24,542 nt of DNA. It comes from a virus. The notes below the pieces were generated by a model that ran no database searches, had not been told where the DNA came from, and saw only the letters and a program-made list of their open reading frames with translations. The stretch spans positions 1 to 24,542 of IMG/VR virus record IMGVR_UViG_3300009194_000046; one strand, given 5' to 3'. Shown one piece after another: positions 15,706 through 22,373 of this stretch. A program made the position numbers and the translations under genes. The stretch's first letter is position 1. The number at the start of each line of letters is the position of its first letter.

Positions 15706-16422
15706 ATGAGTGACCTGCAGAACATGCTTCGCGGCCTGATGTACCCCGCGAAGCCGGGCCCGAAGCCCGAGGCCGATCCGGCCGAGGGCTCCCGGCGCTT
15801 CCTGGTGCTGGACGATGCCGGCGAGCCGATGCTCGACAGCGCTGGCGAGCACGAGCAGATGACGCTGCGCATGGACGCCGTGTCCGTGATCCAGCAGTGG
15901 ATCGAGGAAGACGACCTGGACGACGGCGAGAGCAGCGCCGACCGGCTGCTGGCCATGCTGGTGGGCATCGCCGATGACAATCAGGACGGCGAACTCGACG
16001 ACGACGAGAGCGACATCGTCGACGTGGCTCGGGAGGCGGCGTGGGACTACCTGTCCGCCCTGGGCATCGAAGACGAAGACATCGGCCTGCTGCTCGACGA
16101 CTGGGACGAGGAGGCCGCCGAGCGTATTCGTGACGCCGTGGCCGGCGCCCTGCCCGATGGCGAGGAGGAGGCCGACGCCGCGATCAACGACTTCGCCTTC
16201 GACGACGCCGACCAGGAGCCGATGCTCGACGCCGCTTACCGCAAGCAAACCGTGGTCCGGAACGGCAAGAAGAAGCGCGTCAACAAGCGTGTCTCCGGCA
16301 ACGTGCGGCTGTCGGGAAAGCAGAAACTGGCCATCCGCAAGGCCCGCAAGAAGGCGCACAGCCCGCGGGCCAAGGCGCGCCGCCTGAAGTCCATGAAGGT
16401 GCGTCGCCGCATGGGCAAGTGA
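15706..16422 (+). CDS. Charge-bipolar phage protein in the tail module
   Basis: A 238-residue protein from ATG 15706 with AAGGAGA in front. Residues 1-175 are strongly acidic, with runs such as EEDDLDDGESS, DNQDGELDDDESD and DGEEEADAA. Residues 178-238 are strongly basic: RNGKKKRVNKRVSGNVRLS, then RKARKKAHSPRAKARR. The split is abrupt. No known domain is seen, although DNQDGELDDDESD resembles an EF-hand-like acidic loop. Similar acid-base proteins occur in phage structural operons, where the basic end can bind DNA or a partner. Proposed roles are DNA-binding virion protein or assembly factor. It is the last gene before a strong terminator. Confidence 0.6.
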   Translation: MSDLQNMLRGLMYPAKPGPKPEADPAEGSRRFLVLDDAGEPMLDSAGEHEQMTLRMDAVSVIQQWIEEDDLDDGESSADRLLAMLVGIADDNQDGELDDDESDIVDVAREAAWDYLSALGIEDEDIGLLLDDWDEEAAERIRDAVAGALPDGEEEADAAINDFAFDDADQEPMLDAAYRKQTVVRNGKKKRVNKRVSGNVRLSGKQKLAIRKARKKAHSPRAKARRLKSMKVRRRMGK

Positions 16423-16445
16423 CCCGCATGGGGAGTGGGGTGTTT

Positions 16446-16468
16446 GGCGGCCAGTGGCCGCCTTTTTT
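16446..16468 (+). terminator. Strong intrinsic terminator after the sheath operon
   Basis: GGCGGCC at 16446-16452 and GGCCGCC at 16456-16462 form a perfect 7-bp stem with a 3-nt loop, followed directly by six T (16463-16468). It lies in the 64-bp gap between the bipolar protein and the next gene, and should end capsid-sheath transcripts. Confidence 0.85.
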
Positions 16469-16486
16469 CTAATGGGAGCTGATGCA

Positions 16487-17281
16487 ATGACCGATGAGCT
16501 GGACCCGATTACGGTAACCGCGGCCCGAATTGGAAACGGGATGGGCTCCTTGTGGGATGGCATTAATCGCCACTTGGTCGCAGCCATCTATGAAGTCGAC
16601 CACAAGGGCGAGCCCGTGGAAGACGGCCCGTCTGTCCACTGCCTGTTCGTCGATGACGCCAATCTGGAGGCGACCTTCAACTGGCAGTCGCCGTTCGACG
16701 GCGCCGGCCCCGAGGCGCGAGCGCCGACACTGGCCGCCATGTTGCAGAGCGGCGCCATCCAGCCGCTGGCCGAATCGGTCGACAAGTCTGTAGGAGAGGC
16801 CACTAAGGAGGTCAGCGAGACCGCGCGGGGGCGCACGGGCATCACCAAGCTCAACAGCACGCAGGTGTTTACCGGCATGGCCCCAATTCGCTTGCAGGCC
16901 ACGCTCATGCTGCGCGCCTGGCGGGATCCCGCCGCCGAGGTCGAAGCGCCCTTGGACATGCTCTGGGACTGGGCTCTGCCGAAATACCTTGCACCAGAAG
17001 GCACGTTGCTGACCGCGGCTTTGGAGTGGTGGAGAGAGCGCAGAGACCGTGATGTGAATAGCCTTGTCGAGGCGGCCATGCCATCGGCGGCGCCGTCCTT
17101 GCTGGCGGTTCGTTACAAAGGGCGCACTTATGCCCCCCTGGTGATTGAATCCCTCGGGCTTCCCCTGAATTCCCCCTCAGATGAATTTGGCCGCTTCGTA
17201 CAACTCCAGCTGCCAGTCACGTTTGCGACGCTGACCGCTTGGGATGGAAACGACTGGTACAACGCCAAGGGAGTGCAGTGA
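16487..17281 (+). CDS. Putative tail/baseplate structural protein
   Basis: A 264-residue protein taken from ATG 16487, 8 nt after GGGAG; an earlier in-frame ATG (16472) would overlap that ribosome site. It begins acidic (MTDELDPITVTAARIG) and has an aromatic strand region (VAAIYEVDHKGEP). The centre reads TGMAPIRLQATLMLRAWRDPAAEVEAP, spread over about residues 128-155. LDMLWDWALPKYLAPEG and a C-terminal part SLGLPLNSPSDEFGRFVQLQ follow. This pattern resembles proteins capping or initiating the tail tube on a baseplate, but I cannot name the family. Base use is somewhat less GC-rich than its neighbours. The stop overlaps the next ATG. Confidence 0.55.
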   Translation: MTDELDPITVTAARIGNGMGSLWDGINRHLVAAIYEVDHKGEPVEDGPSVHCLFVDDANLEATFNWQSPFDGAGPEARAPTLAAMLQSGAIQPLAESVDKSVGEATKEVSETARGRTGITKLNSTQVFTGMAPIRLQATLMLRAWRDPAAEVEAPLDMLWDWALPKYLAPEGTLLTAALEWWRERRDRDVNSLVEAAMPSAAPSLLAVRYKGRTYAPLVIESLGLPLNSPSDEFGRFVQLQLPVTFATLTAWDGNDWYNAKGVQ

Positions 17282-18039
17282 TGATCCACTTTCCCGTGTT
17301 GCGCACGCGGCGCCTGACCGTGCGCATGAAGGAGCTGGCGATGATCGACGCCATCGCTCTGGCGGCTATTCCGCCGCACCTCAACGAGGAGGCCGCCACG
17401 GCCTTCCTTCGCGCCGCCGTTGATGAGGCCCAAGGGGTGGCGAACCCCGAGGACTGGACGGTGCAGGAGCGCACCATGGCCATCTGCCACTACATGGCGT
17501 CGACGCTGGACGATGGCCCCGACTTCAGCCTGGCCGGCGGACAAGCCAACTTCTCCGACTATCTGATGGGCGAGCAGGATTATCCCGGCGATCGCGTCGA
17601 GGTCGGCCGCATCGAAGGCGACAGTTGGGAGGCGCGACACCTGACCGGCGCCCTGGCCGGTGCCATCGAGCGACTGCAAGGCGAGCTGCCAGGCATCGAC
17701 GGCGCCGCGCATTGGCGTGTCGGGCGCATGGCGGCCCAGCTGATCCCCAATGGCCAGGCGGTGCCCGCCGAGGGCGATGTGGATGCCGCCCTGCTGGAGC
17801 GCATGCGGGTCATCGCCCAGTACCCGGAGAGCGTCTTCGTGCAGCTGTTGGGGGCGTTCGAGACCGCCTGCCGCCAGTTGGATCACCTGTTCCTGATGGA
17901 TGCGGACGAGCACGGCCTCATGGCCCTGCCTCGGGAGGATAGCGCGGCTGCAAAGCCGCCGGCGCGATTTCCAGCTGGCACCTGCATCACCGAGCTCGCG
18001 CGACACCTGGGCGGAAAACCAGCGCCTGCTGGCCCATAG
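17281..18039 (+). CDS. Tail assembly chaperone-like protein (zero-frame product)
   Basis: A 252-residue protein from ATG 17281, overlapping the preceding stop. N-terminal residues 1-65 read MIHFPVLRTRRLTVRMKELA, then helices LNEEAATAFLRAAVDEA and VQERTMAICHYMAS. The core (66-140) has FSLAGGQANFSDYLMG, then RVEVGRIEGDSWEARHLTGALAGAIERLQ. This motif group is found in phage tail assembly chaperones and T4 gp26-like hub proteins. The end of the frame (SAAAKPPARFPAGTCI and beyond) looks non-globular. A second frame continues the coding signal to 18253, typical of chaperone genes that use recoding. Chaperones of this kind protect the tape measure during tube assembly. Confidence 0.6.
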   Translation: MIHFPVLRTRRLTVRMKELAMIDAIALAAIPPHLNEEAATAFLRAAVDEAQGVANPEDWTVQERTMAICHYMASTLDDGPDFSLAGGQANFSDYLMGEQDYPGDRVEVGRIEGDSWEARHLTGALAGAIERLQGELPGIDGAAHWRVGRMAAQLIPNGQAVPAEGDVDAALLERMRVIAQYPESVFVQLLGAFETACRQLDHLFLMDADEHGLMALPREDSAAAKPPARFPAGTCITELARHLGGKPAPAGP

Positions 18040-18253
18040 CCTGACCCTATATTCGTCGACATCGCTACCCGACGCGCTGCGCATGACTCACAGCGAGGCC
18101 GAGGCCTTCTTCGAGGGCAAGGCGTATGCCGAGTGGCGCAAGGGCAAGGAGCAGGAACTGAAGCTACAGGCAGCGGTGAACGACCGACTCAACGGCGTCA
18201 TTCGAGCCTGTGGGGCAATCGTGAAAACGGTGGCATCGCTGGGGCGTCGGTAG
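17897..18253 (+). CDS. Frame-shifted extension of the tail chaperone gene (probable +1 or -2 recoding)
   Basis: This frame is open from 17897 (after a TGA at 17894) to TAG 18253 and overlaps the end of the zero frame by about 140 bp. From about 17990 it reads like real protein: DTWAENQRLLAHSLTLYSS, then ALRMTHSEAEAFFEGKAYAEW and a basic helical end. The only ATG in the likely coding part (18083) has no ribosome site, and the ATG at 17900 gives an implausible basic start. A shift from the upstream frame is therefore the simpler explanation. A TTT-C after a CGA codon at 17965-17971 is a plausible +1 slip site. The fusion would be about 323 residues. An indel in the source genome would look the same. 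Confidence 0.5.
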   Translation, partial: WMRTSTASWPCLGRIARLQSRRRDFQLAPASPSSRDTWAENQRLLAHSLTLYSSTSLPDALRMTHSEAEAFFEGKAYAEWRKGKEQELKLQAAVNDRLNGVIRACGAIVKTVASLGRR

Positions 18254-18294
18254 GGCGCCATGAGGTGCCAGGCCATGCGCGACAGGAGGGCGAT

Positions 18295-18648
18295 GTGGCA
18301 GAACCAACTACCAGCGCAGCGGCGGCAACGGCGGCGACCGGCATCGGACTGGCGGCCATGCTGCCCTGGATCGATGCCAACGCCCTGATGGGTGCCGCGC
18401 TGGGGGCCGGACTCGTGGCCTACAGCAAAACCGACATGCGCACCTGGCAGAGAATCGGCGCCCTGCTGTTCTCCGCCCTGTGCGGTTACTTCATGACACC
18501 CGAGATTGTTGCCCAGACCCCGGTCACCCACGACGGTGCCGGCGGCTTCATTGGCGCCATCGTCGTCGTCCCGCTGTCGCTGAAACTCATCCAGCACGTC
18601 GAGAGGTTCGACCTGGCGACGTGGCTCGATCGCCGGAAAGGCAAGTGA
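18295..18648 (+). CDS. Putative holin (Phage_holin_8-like)
   Basis: A 117-residue membrane protein from GTG 18295, five bases after AGGAGG. An Ala/Thr-rich N-terminus (VAEPTTSAAAATAATGIG) is followed by hydrophobic segments at about 30-46 (ALMGAALGAGLVAYS), 53-68 (RIGALLFSALCGYFMT) and 83-100 (GGFIGAIVVVPLSLKLIQ), and a basic tail WLDRRKGK. The order and the phrase PWIDANALMGAALGAG fit the putative-holin family seen in proteobacterial phages. It opens the lysis cassette, whose next genes encode another small membrane protein and the muramidase. It would form the membrane lesion that releases the endolysin. Longer upstream readings lack membrane-protein character. Confidence 0.7.
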   Translation: MAEPTTSAAAATAATGIGLAAMLPWIDANALMGAALGAGLVAYSKTDMRTWQRIGALLFSALCGYFMTPEIVAQTPVTHDGAGGFIGAIVVVPLSLKLIQHVERFDLATWLDRRKGK

Positions 18649-18657
18649 GGCACGGCA

Positions 18658-18966
18658 ATGGCTGAGACAGGGCTTATTCAAAGCATCGTGCCGGTCGTGG
18701 CGGCATGCAGTTACTTCCTCGCCGCCTTGCGACTGGCCTCGTTCCGCCGCGAGGGGCGGCGCTACAAGCGGCATGTGTCGCTGCTGGCCAGCGCCCTGGT
18801 CGGCACTCTGCTGTGCGCCGGGCTCGAGATCGTGTTCTTCGAGCCCGACGTCAGCGTCTTCCAGGGCGCCTTGGCCCTGCTGTTCTTCGTCCTGACGCTT
18901 CGCGCGCGGGGCAATGTCGCCACCCTGATGAGGATGACCCATGACGGCACCACTCCGACGCGGTAG
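18658..18966 (+). CDS. Second holin candidate, three-TM
   Basis: A 102-residue protein from ATG 18658. Three hydrophobic stretches lie at about 8-28 (SIVPVVAACSYFLAALRL), 40-61 (VSLLASALVGTLLCAGLEIV) and 66-82 (VFQGALALLFFVLTL), with a basic loop RREGRRYKRH between the first two. This is the layout of 3-TM (class I type) holins, for example the HP1-like group. The last 26 bp overlap the endolysin gene, so production of the two is linked. It may be the true holin, with the preceding protein as antiholin or the other way round. Confidence 0.65.
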   Translation: MAETGLIQSIVPVVAACSYFLAALRLASFRREGRRYKRHVSLLASALVGTLLCAGLEIVFFEPDVSVFQGALALLFFVLTLRARGNVATLMRMTHDGTTPTR

Positions 18967-19741
18967 TCGCGGCGAGGCTGTGCGCCAACTGCAACGCGCC
19001 CTCGGCTTCACGGCCGACGAAACCGACGGCATCTATGGGCGTGACACGGCGCGCGCCGTGCGCCGCTTCCAGGCTTCTCGTGGGCTGGTCACCGACGGGA
19101 TTGCCGGACAGAAGACCATGGAGGCGCTGTTTGACCAGGATGTGACGCGGCGGCTCGGGCAGACGGACATTGAGCGCGTCGCCGCACGGCTGGGCGTCGA
19201 GACGGCTGCCGTCATGGCGGTCAACGAGGTCGAGTCCCGGGGCAGCGGCTTCCTGGACGACGGACGCCCGGTGATTCTGTTCGAGCGCCACGTCATGCGC
19301 CGCAATCTGCGCGACATCGGGCGCGATGCCGACCTGCTGGCAGAGCACCTGCCCGGCATCGTCAACAGCACGCCCGGCGGCTACGACGGTGGCAGCGCCG
19401 AACACGATCGTCTGCACCTGGCGCGTCAGATCGACGAGGCCTGCGCCATCTGTGCGGCGTCCTGGGGGCTGTTCCAGATCATGGGGCATCACTACGCCGC
19501 GCTCGGCTTCGATACCCCGCAAGCCATGGAGGCGGCCGCCAACGAGAGTGAGGGCGCCCAGCTGGAGATGTTCGCCGCCTTCGTCGAGGCCGACCCTCGC
19601 CTGCATCGTGCGCTTCGCGACCATGACTGGGAGGCGTTCGCCAGAATCTACAACGGCCCGGCGTATGCGAAGCACGACTATCACGGCCGCATGGCGGCGG
19701 CCTTCAAGGACCATGATGAAGCGTTGAAGGAGGCGGCATGA
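18941..19741 (+). CDS. Endolysin: peptidoglycan-binding domain plus N-acetylmuramidase
   Basis: A 266-residue enzyme from ATG 18941. Residues 5-65 form a PG_binding_1 domain (LRRGSRGEAVRQLQRALGF, then DGIYGRDTARAVRRFQ and GIAGQKTMEAL). Residues 75-262 match the N-acetylmuramidase/DUF3380 family: VNEVESRGSGFLDDGRPVI with the conserved Glu98, LFERHVMRR, STPGGYDGG, ASWGLFQIMGHHY, and IYNGPAYAKHDYHGRM near the end. Neither signal peptide nor SAR segment is visible, so it should need a holin to cross the membrane. It hydrolyses the glycan strand at lysis. Length and domain order are normal and complete. Confidence 0.93.
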   Translation: MTAPLRRGSRGEAVRQLQRALGFTADETDGIYGRDTARAVRRFQASRGLVTDGIAGQKTMEALFDQDVTRRLGQTDIERVAARLGVETAAVMAVNEVESRGSGFLDDGRPVILFERHVMRRNLRDIGRDADLLAEHLPGIVNSTPGGYDGGSAEHDRLHLARQIDEACAICAASWGLFQIMGHHYAALGFDTPQAMEAAANESEGAQLEMFAAFVEADPRLHRALRDHDWEAFARIYNGPAYAKHDYHGRMAAAFKDHDEALKEAA

Positions 19742-20022
19742 CGATAGCAGCGGTAGCGATAGGCGTTGCCATGGCCATCCTGGGCCACCTGATCCACCTG
19801 CTGAAGAAGGTGGTCGAGGCCAGGGCGTCGGGGCAGCGAATCGGGCTCATCGAGTTCGTCAAAGCGCGGCCGTACCGCACCGCCCTGGGGATGGCCGGTA
19901 GCGCCGCCGCCATGGGCTATTTGCTCGACTCGGGGGATGTGACGGCAATGACCGCGCTGGGCGTCGGCTACATGGCGGACAGCGGCCTGGCCATGCTGGG
20001 CAAGCGAGGGGGCAGGGCATGA
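19738..20022 (+). CDS. Small phage membrane protein in lysis cassette
   Basis: A 94-residue protein from ATG 19738, overlapping the endolysin stop and the spanin start (ATGA both ends). A first hydrophobic helix (TIAAVAIGVAMAILGHLIHLL, split here by one residue group at 3-22) is followed by a basic cytoplasmic-like segment (KKVVEARASGQR) and ARPYRTALGMAGSAAAMGYLL. It ends with TALGVGYMADSGLAMLG. Proteins of this build recur beside phage lysis genes. It may be a pinholin-like or antiholin protein. Function is not certain; conserved location is the main argument. Confidence 0.55.
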   Translation: MTIAAVAIGVAMAILGHLIHLLKKVVEARASGQRIGLIEFVKARPYRTALGMAGSAAAMGYLLDSGDVTAMTALGVGYMADSGLAMLGKRGGRA

Positions 20023-20312
20023 TGAGTCGACTGTGGCAATTGCTGGCCGGCGCCCTGGGGCTGGCGGTCGCCGTGCTGGGATTCCTGTTCCAGAACGCCC
20101 AGCGGCAGCGCGACAACGCCCGTCAGCGTGCCGATCGCCAGCAGCGGCGAGCGGAGACCGCCGAGCAACGACTGAGTCAGCGTGCGGCCGCCGATGCGGC
20201 CAGCGCCAAGGCCAAAGACGAGGGAGATCGCCATGTTGAGCAGGTTCGCGACGAGGCTCGCGATGGTCGCCGTGACCATTTTGCCGATGGCTGGATGCGA
20301 GACGACGCCTGA
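20019..20312 (+). CDS. Inner-membrane spanin (Rz-like)
   Basis: A 97-residue protein from ATG 20019 (a second ATG follows at once). One N-terminal anchor helix (LWQLLAGALGLAVAVLGFLF, 5-24) is followed by a Gln/Arg/Ala-rich coiled coil (RQRDNARQRADRQQRRAET, then AEQRLSQRAAADAASA) and a charged end. This is the layout of i-spanins, which join an outer-membrane lipoprotein to fuse the two membranes at the last step of lysis. The overlapping lipoprotein ORF in another frame confirms the pairing. It is shorter than lambda Rz (153 residues), but within the range for spanins. Confidence 0.82.
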   Translation: MMSRLWQLLAGALGLAVAVLGFLFQNAQRQRDNARQRADRQQRRAETAEQRLSQRAAADAASAKAKDEGDRHVEQVRDEARDGRRDHFADGWMRDDA

Positions 20313-20508
20313 CACCATCTTCGTGCAGGAGCCGCTTCCGGTACCGGATCGCCCGGCGCTGCCCAAGGTGCCGGCCGATGACATGCGTTGCCTGCCGGAC
20401 GACGCCTACGAGGCGCTGGCCACGCGCGACGCCGAACTGCAAGGGCATGTGGGGCGCCTCGAGGCCATCCTGCGCACCACTCATCGCCAGGAAAAACGCG
20501 CCCCCTAG
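20233..20508 (+). CDS. Outer-membrane lipoprotein spanin (Rz1-like)
   Basis: A 91-residue protein from ATG 20233, preceded by GGGAG, starting inside the i-spanin gene in a different frame (80-bp overlap). A lipoprotein signal peptide (MLSRFATRLAMVAVTILPMA) ends in a lipobox-like MAGC with Cys22. The mature part is Pro-rich (EPLPVPDRPALPKVPADD), then has a short helix (HVGRLEAILRT). Partial overlap of a Pro-rich lipoprotein with an i-spanin gene is diagnostic of Rz/Rz1 pairs. It would sit in the outer membrane and bind the i-spanin through the periplasm. Confidence 0.85.
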   Translation: MLSRFATRLAMVAVTILPMAGCETTPDTIFVQEPLPVPDRPALPKVPADDMRCLPDDAYEALATRDAELQGHVGRLEAILRTTHRQEKRAP

Positions 20509-20533
20509 CCCCGCGGGGCGGCGATAGGCTGAC

Positions 20534-20591
20534 ACTTCCAGGCCATGCACGTCATGGCCACCTCAAACCTGTCCAACCACGGGGCCATGCC
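20534..20591 (+). promoter_or_regulatory. Leader with alternative hairpins before the tail tube gene (copy B)
   Basis: GGCCATG at 20541-20547 pairs with CATGGCC at 20553-20559 over a 5-nt loop. The same CATGGCC can pair with GGCCATG at 20583-20589, which includes part of the GGGG ribosome site before ATG 20592. The element shares GGGGCCATGCCATGA with the leader at 24223. Just upstream, 20508-20519 (GCCCCGCGGGGC) is a short palindrome without a T-run. Confidence 0.45.
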
Positions 20592-21092
20592 ATGACCGTC
20601 TCCAATGCCTCTTACCTGAAGGGCTTCTACGACCAGACCAAGGCTATGGGTCAGAAGGTCGTGAACTCCGACTTCACCTTCGAGATCGAGGGCTTCGAGC
20701 AGAACTATCTGCTGGCTCGCCAGTGCCCGTGGCCGGATGTGGCCGTGCAGGGCGAGATCGAGGTGCCGTCGCCGCTGGGCACCGCTCTGTTCGAGCCGCA
20801 GCAGATCCGCACCAACCACCAGGGCCAGGTCACCTTCATGGAGACGGTGGCCGGCACCATCGACCAGATGCTGGTCGACATCATCACCAACGGCGGCACC
20901 TTCAACGCCAAGATCTACGAGGGCACGCCCGAGCGCTACCTGCGCTACAAGCGCATCACCGACGCCTTCATCCAGATCGACGACCCGGATCGCGACTGGG
21001 AGAACCGCAGCCAGGTACTGACCTTCAGCGGCACCATGTTCTTCCACTACTTCGGCGAGATCGTGGAAGGCAACAGCTCGGATTATCGCTGA
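20592..21092 (+). CDS. Putative tail tube protein
   Basis: A 166-residue protein from ATG 20592. It reads SNASYLKGFYDQTKAMGQKV, then FTFEIEGFEQNYLLARQCPW, EIEVPSPLGTALFEPQQIRT, and FMETVAGTIDQMLVDIITNGG. It ends with DRDWENRSQVLTFSGTMFFH. Size (T4 gp19 is about 163 residues) and alternating β-strands with one central helix fit a contractile-tail tube protomer. Being first gene of the unit that follows with hub and spike genes fits this too. The tube lies in a separate unit from the sheath, with the lysis genes in between. Identification is moderate; a baseplate protein with the same fold is the alternative. Confidence 0.55.
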   Translation: MTVSNASYLKGFYDQTKAMGQKVVNSDFTFEIEGFEQNYLLARQCPWPDVAVQGEIEVPSPLGTALFEPQQIRTNHQGQVTFMETVAGTIDQMLVDIITNGGTFNAKIYEGTPERYLRYKRITDAFIQIDDPDRDWENRSQVLTFSGTMFFHYFGEIVEGNSSDYR

Positions 21093-21469
21093 TGGCTACC
21101 CTGACAGCGCTGGTGACGCGCTTCGTCGAGAAGGAGCGGGGCGCGGCCAACATTCTGCCTTCGGAATCCGTCACGGCTCAGGCCGTGGCGGCCGTCTCGT
21201 ACTATGCCGGGTTCGCGGCGCTGACCAACCTCGAGGAGGGGGCAGCCATCGACGAGAGCGTCGACATCACGGTGTCGGAGTGGGCGGAGATTCGCCCGCT
21301 GTTCGTGCTCTATGTCGAGCGCGAAACCGCGTTGCAGATGGAGGCGACCGGCATCCTGAGTGCGGGCGGCGGCTATGGGCGCTCGAGCTCCGAGGTCGGC
21401 GGCGAGATCGCCCAGATTGAGGCCGACATGCCGCGCCGCGTCTTCTTCCATCCCGTGGTGACGGTGTGA
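21092..21469 (+). CDS. Hypothetical tail-module protein
   Basis: A 125-residue protein from ATG 21092 (overlaps the TGA of the tube gene). It starts ATLTALVTRFVEKERGAA, continues with helical AVSYYAGFAALTNLEEGAA, and has SEWAEIRPLFVLYVERETAL. A Gly/Ser-rich loop then leads to the end ADMPRRVFFHPVVTV. Small helical proteins between tube and hub genes are often tail completion or chaperone proteins. The family is not recognised. Translational coupling to the tube gene suggests matched amounts. Confidence 0.55.
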   Translation: MATLTALVTRFVEKERGAANILPSESVTAQAVAAVSYYAGFAALTNLEEGAAIDESVDITVSEWAEIRPLFVLYVERETALQMEATGILSAGGGYGRSSSEVGGEIAQIEADMPRRVFFHPVVTV

Positions 21470-21473
21470 CGTC

Positions 21474-22373
21474 ATGGAGCTCTACTTCGGCGAGAACGGC
21501 GACCAGCGCATTCGCGGCGACTTCATCCGCCGGGCGGTGCTGCGCTCCGACCTGGTGCCGATACCGCTGACCCTCGAGGCCGAGATCCGCGTCGGCACCG
21601 AGACCGCTGCCGAGTTCGATGTCGGGCGTTCGATCACCACCTATGACGGCGACGAGCTGGAGATCATCAAGTCCGAGCACGTCCAGCAGGCGCGCATGCA
21701 GGGCGACGACCTGTCCGGCTACGTGAGACTGATCGCCACCCTGAAGCCGGTAACGCCGGTGGCGTTCATCAAGCCCCGGGCGGTCATCAAGCACGGCGCC
21801 TCGCTGACTGAGGTCTACCGCGCGTGCGGGGCGACACTGCGCGGGATCGAGGGCGACTTCCCGGTGCCGCGCTTCGTCTGCCTGGCCGGCGAGGCCCACA
21901 CCTACCATATCGCCCGCGCACTTCAGGAGGCGGGCGGCGTCGTCCGGTGGCGCAACGGCCGGCTGGCGTTCATTCCACTGGGCAGCCTGTTCAACCAGGA
22001 GCCCGTCGACACCATCGTCGACGCTGCCTCCGATGATGTGGAGTCCGGCTTCCTCGAGCGCCACGACATCCCCTGGTTCTACAGCCTCGATGCCAATGGC
22101 GAGTTCGTCTACGGCAACCGCGGCAAGCCTCGGGCGGCTCGCTTCCAGCCGGGCGCCAACGCGATGACGCTTCGCAACATGACGGGATGCCTGGTGCTGG
22201 CGAAGACCACTCGCCTGAAGTACACGCAGAAGGTCGCGGCCGGCGACCTGATCGAGGTCGTGGGCGGTGAGCCCCTGGTGGCGATGACGGTCGCCAACCT
22301 GTTCATTCCCGGCGCGGATGGCGAGGAGCCCGAGCAGTTCACCCGGGTGTGGCTGGGGAGGTGGGAGCGATGA
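21474..22373 (+). CDS. Baseplate hub protein (gpD/gp27-like)
   Basis: A 299-residue protein from ATG 21474. The N-terminal half is β-rich (LVPIPLTLEAEIRVG, then GDELEIIKSEHVQQ). The central part ACGATLRGIEGDFPVP, then LAGEAHTYHIARALQEAGGV and WRNGRLAFIPLGSLF, matches the hub domain where a helix is followed by an aromatic strand. The C-terminal part carries KYTQKVAAGDLIEVVGG, a barrel-like strand set typical of hubs. It would form the trimeric ring on which the spike (next gene, 4-bp overlap) is mounted. The neighbouring spike and PAAR genes support this strongly. Length is near that of small P2-type hubs. Confidence 0.72.
   Translation: MELYFGENGDQRIRGDFIRRAVLRSDLVPIPLTLEAEIRVGTETAAEFDVGRSITTYDGDELEIIKSEHVQQARMQGDDLSGYVRLIATLKPVTPVAFIKPRAVIKHGASLTEVYRACGATLRGIEGDFPVPRFVCLAGEAHTYHIARALQEAGGVVRWRNGRLAFIPLGSLFNQEPVDTIVDAASDDVESGFLERHDIPWFYSLDANGEFVYGNRGKPRAARFQPGANAMTLRNMTGCLVLAKTTRLKYTQKVAAGDLIEVVGGEPLVAMTVANLFIPGADGEEPEQFTRVWLGRWER

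Noticed and set aside
14053-16587. Very long antisense reading frame (844 codons) over the sheath region
   Set aside because: It mirrors the codon positions of strong + strand genes in GC-rich DNA, has no recognisable domain and spans a terminator and several genes with good ribosome sites.
18083-18253. Independent 56-residue gene starting at ATG 18083
   Set aside because: No ribosome site, and the same frame already reads like protein well upstream of this ATG; a frameshift extension explains it better.
20508-20519. Perfect palindrome GCCCCGCGGGGC as terminator
   Set aside because: No T-run follows and its central loop would be too short; kept only as a note under the leader.
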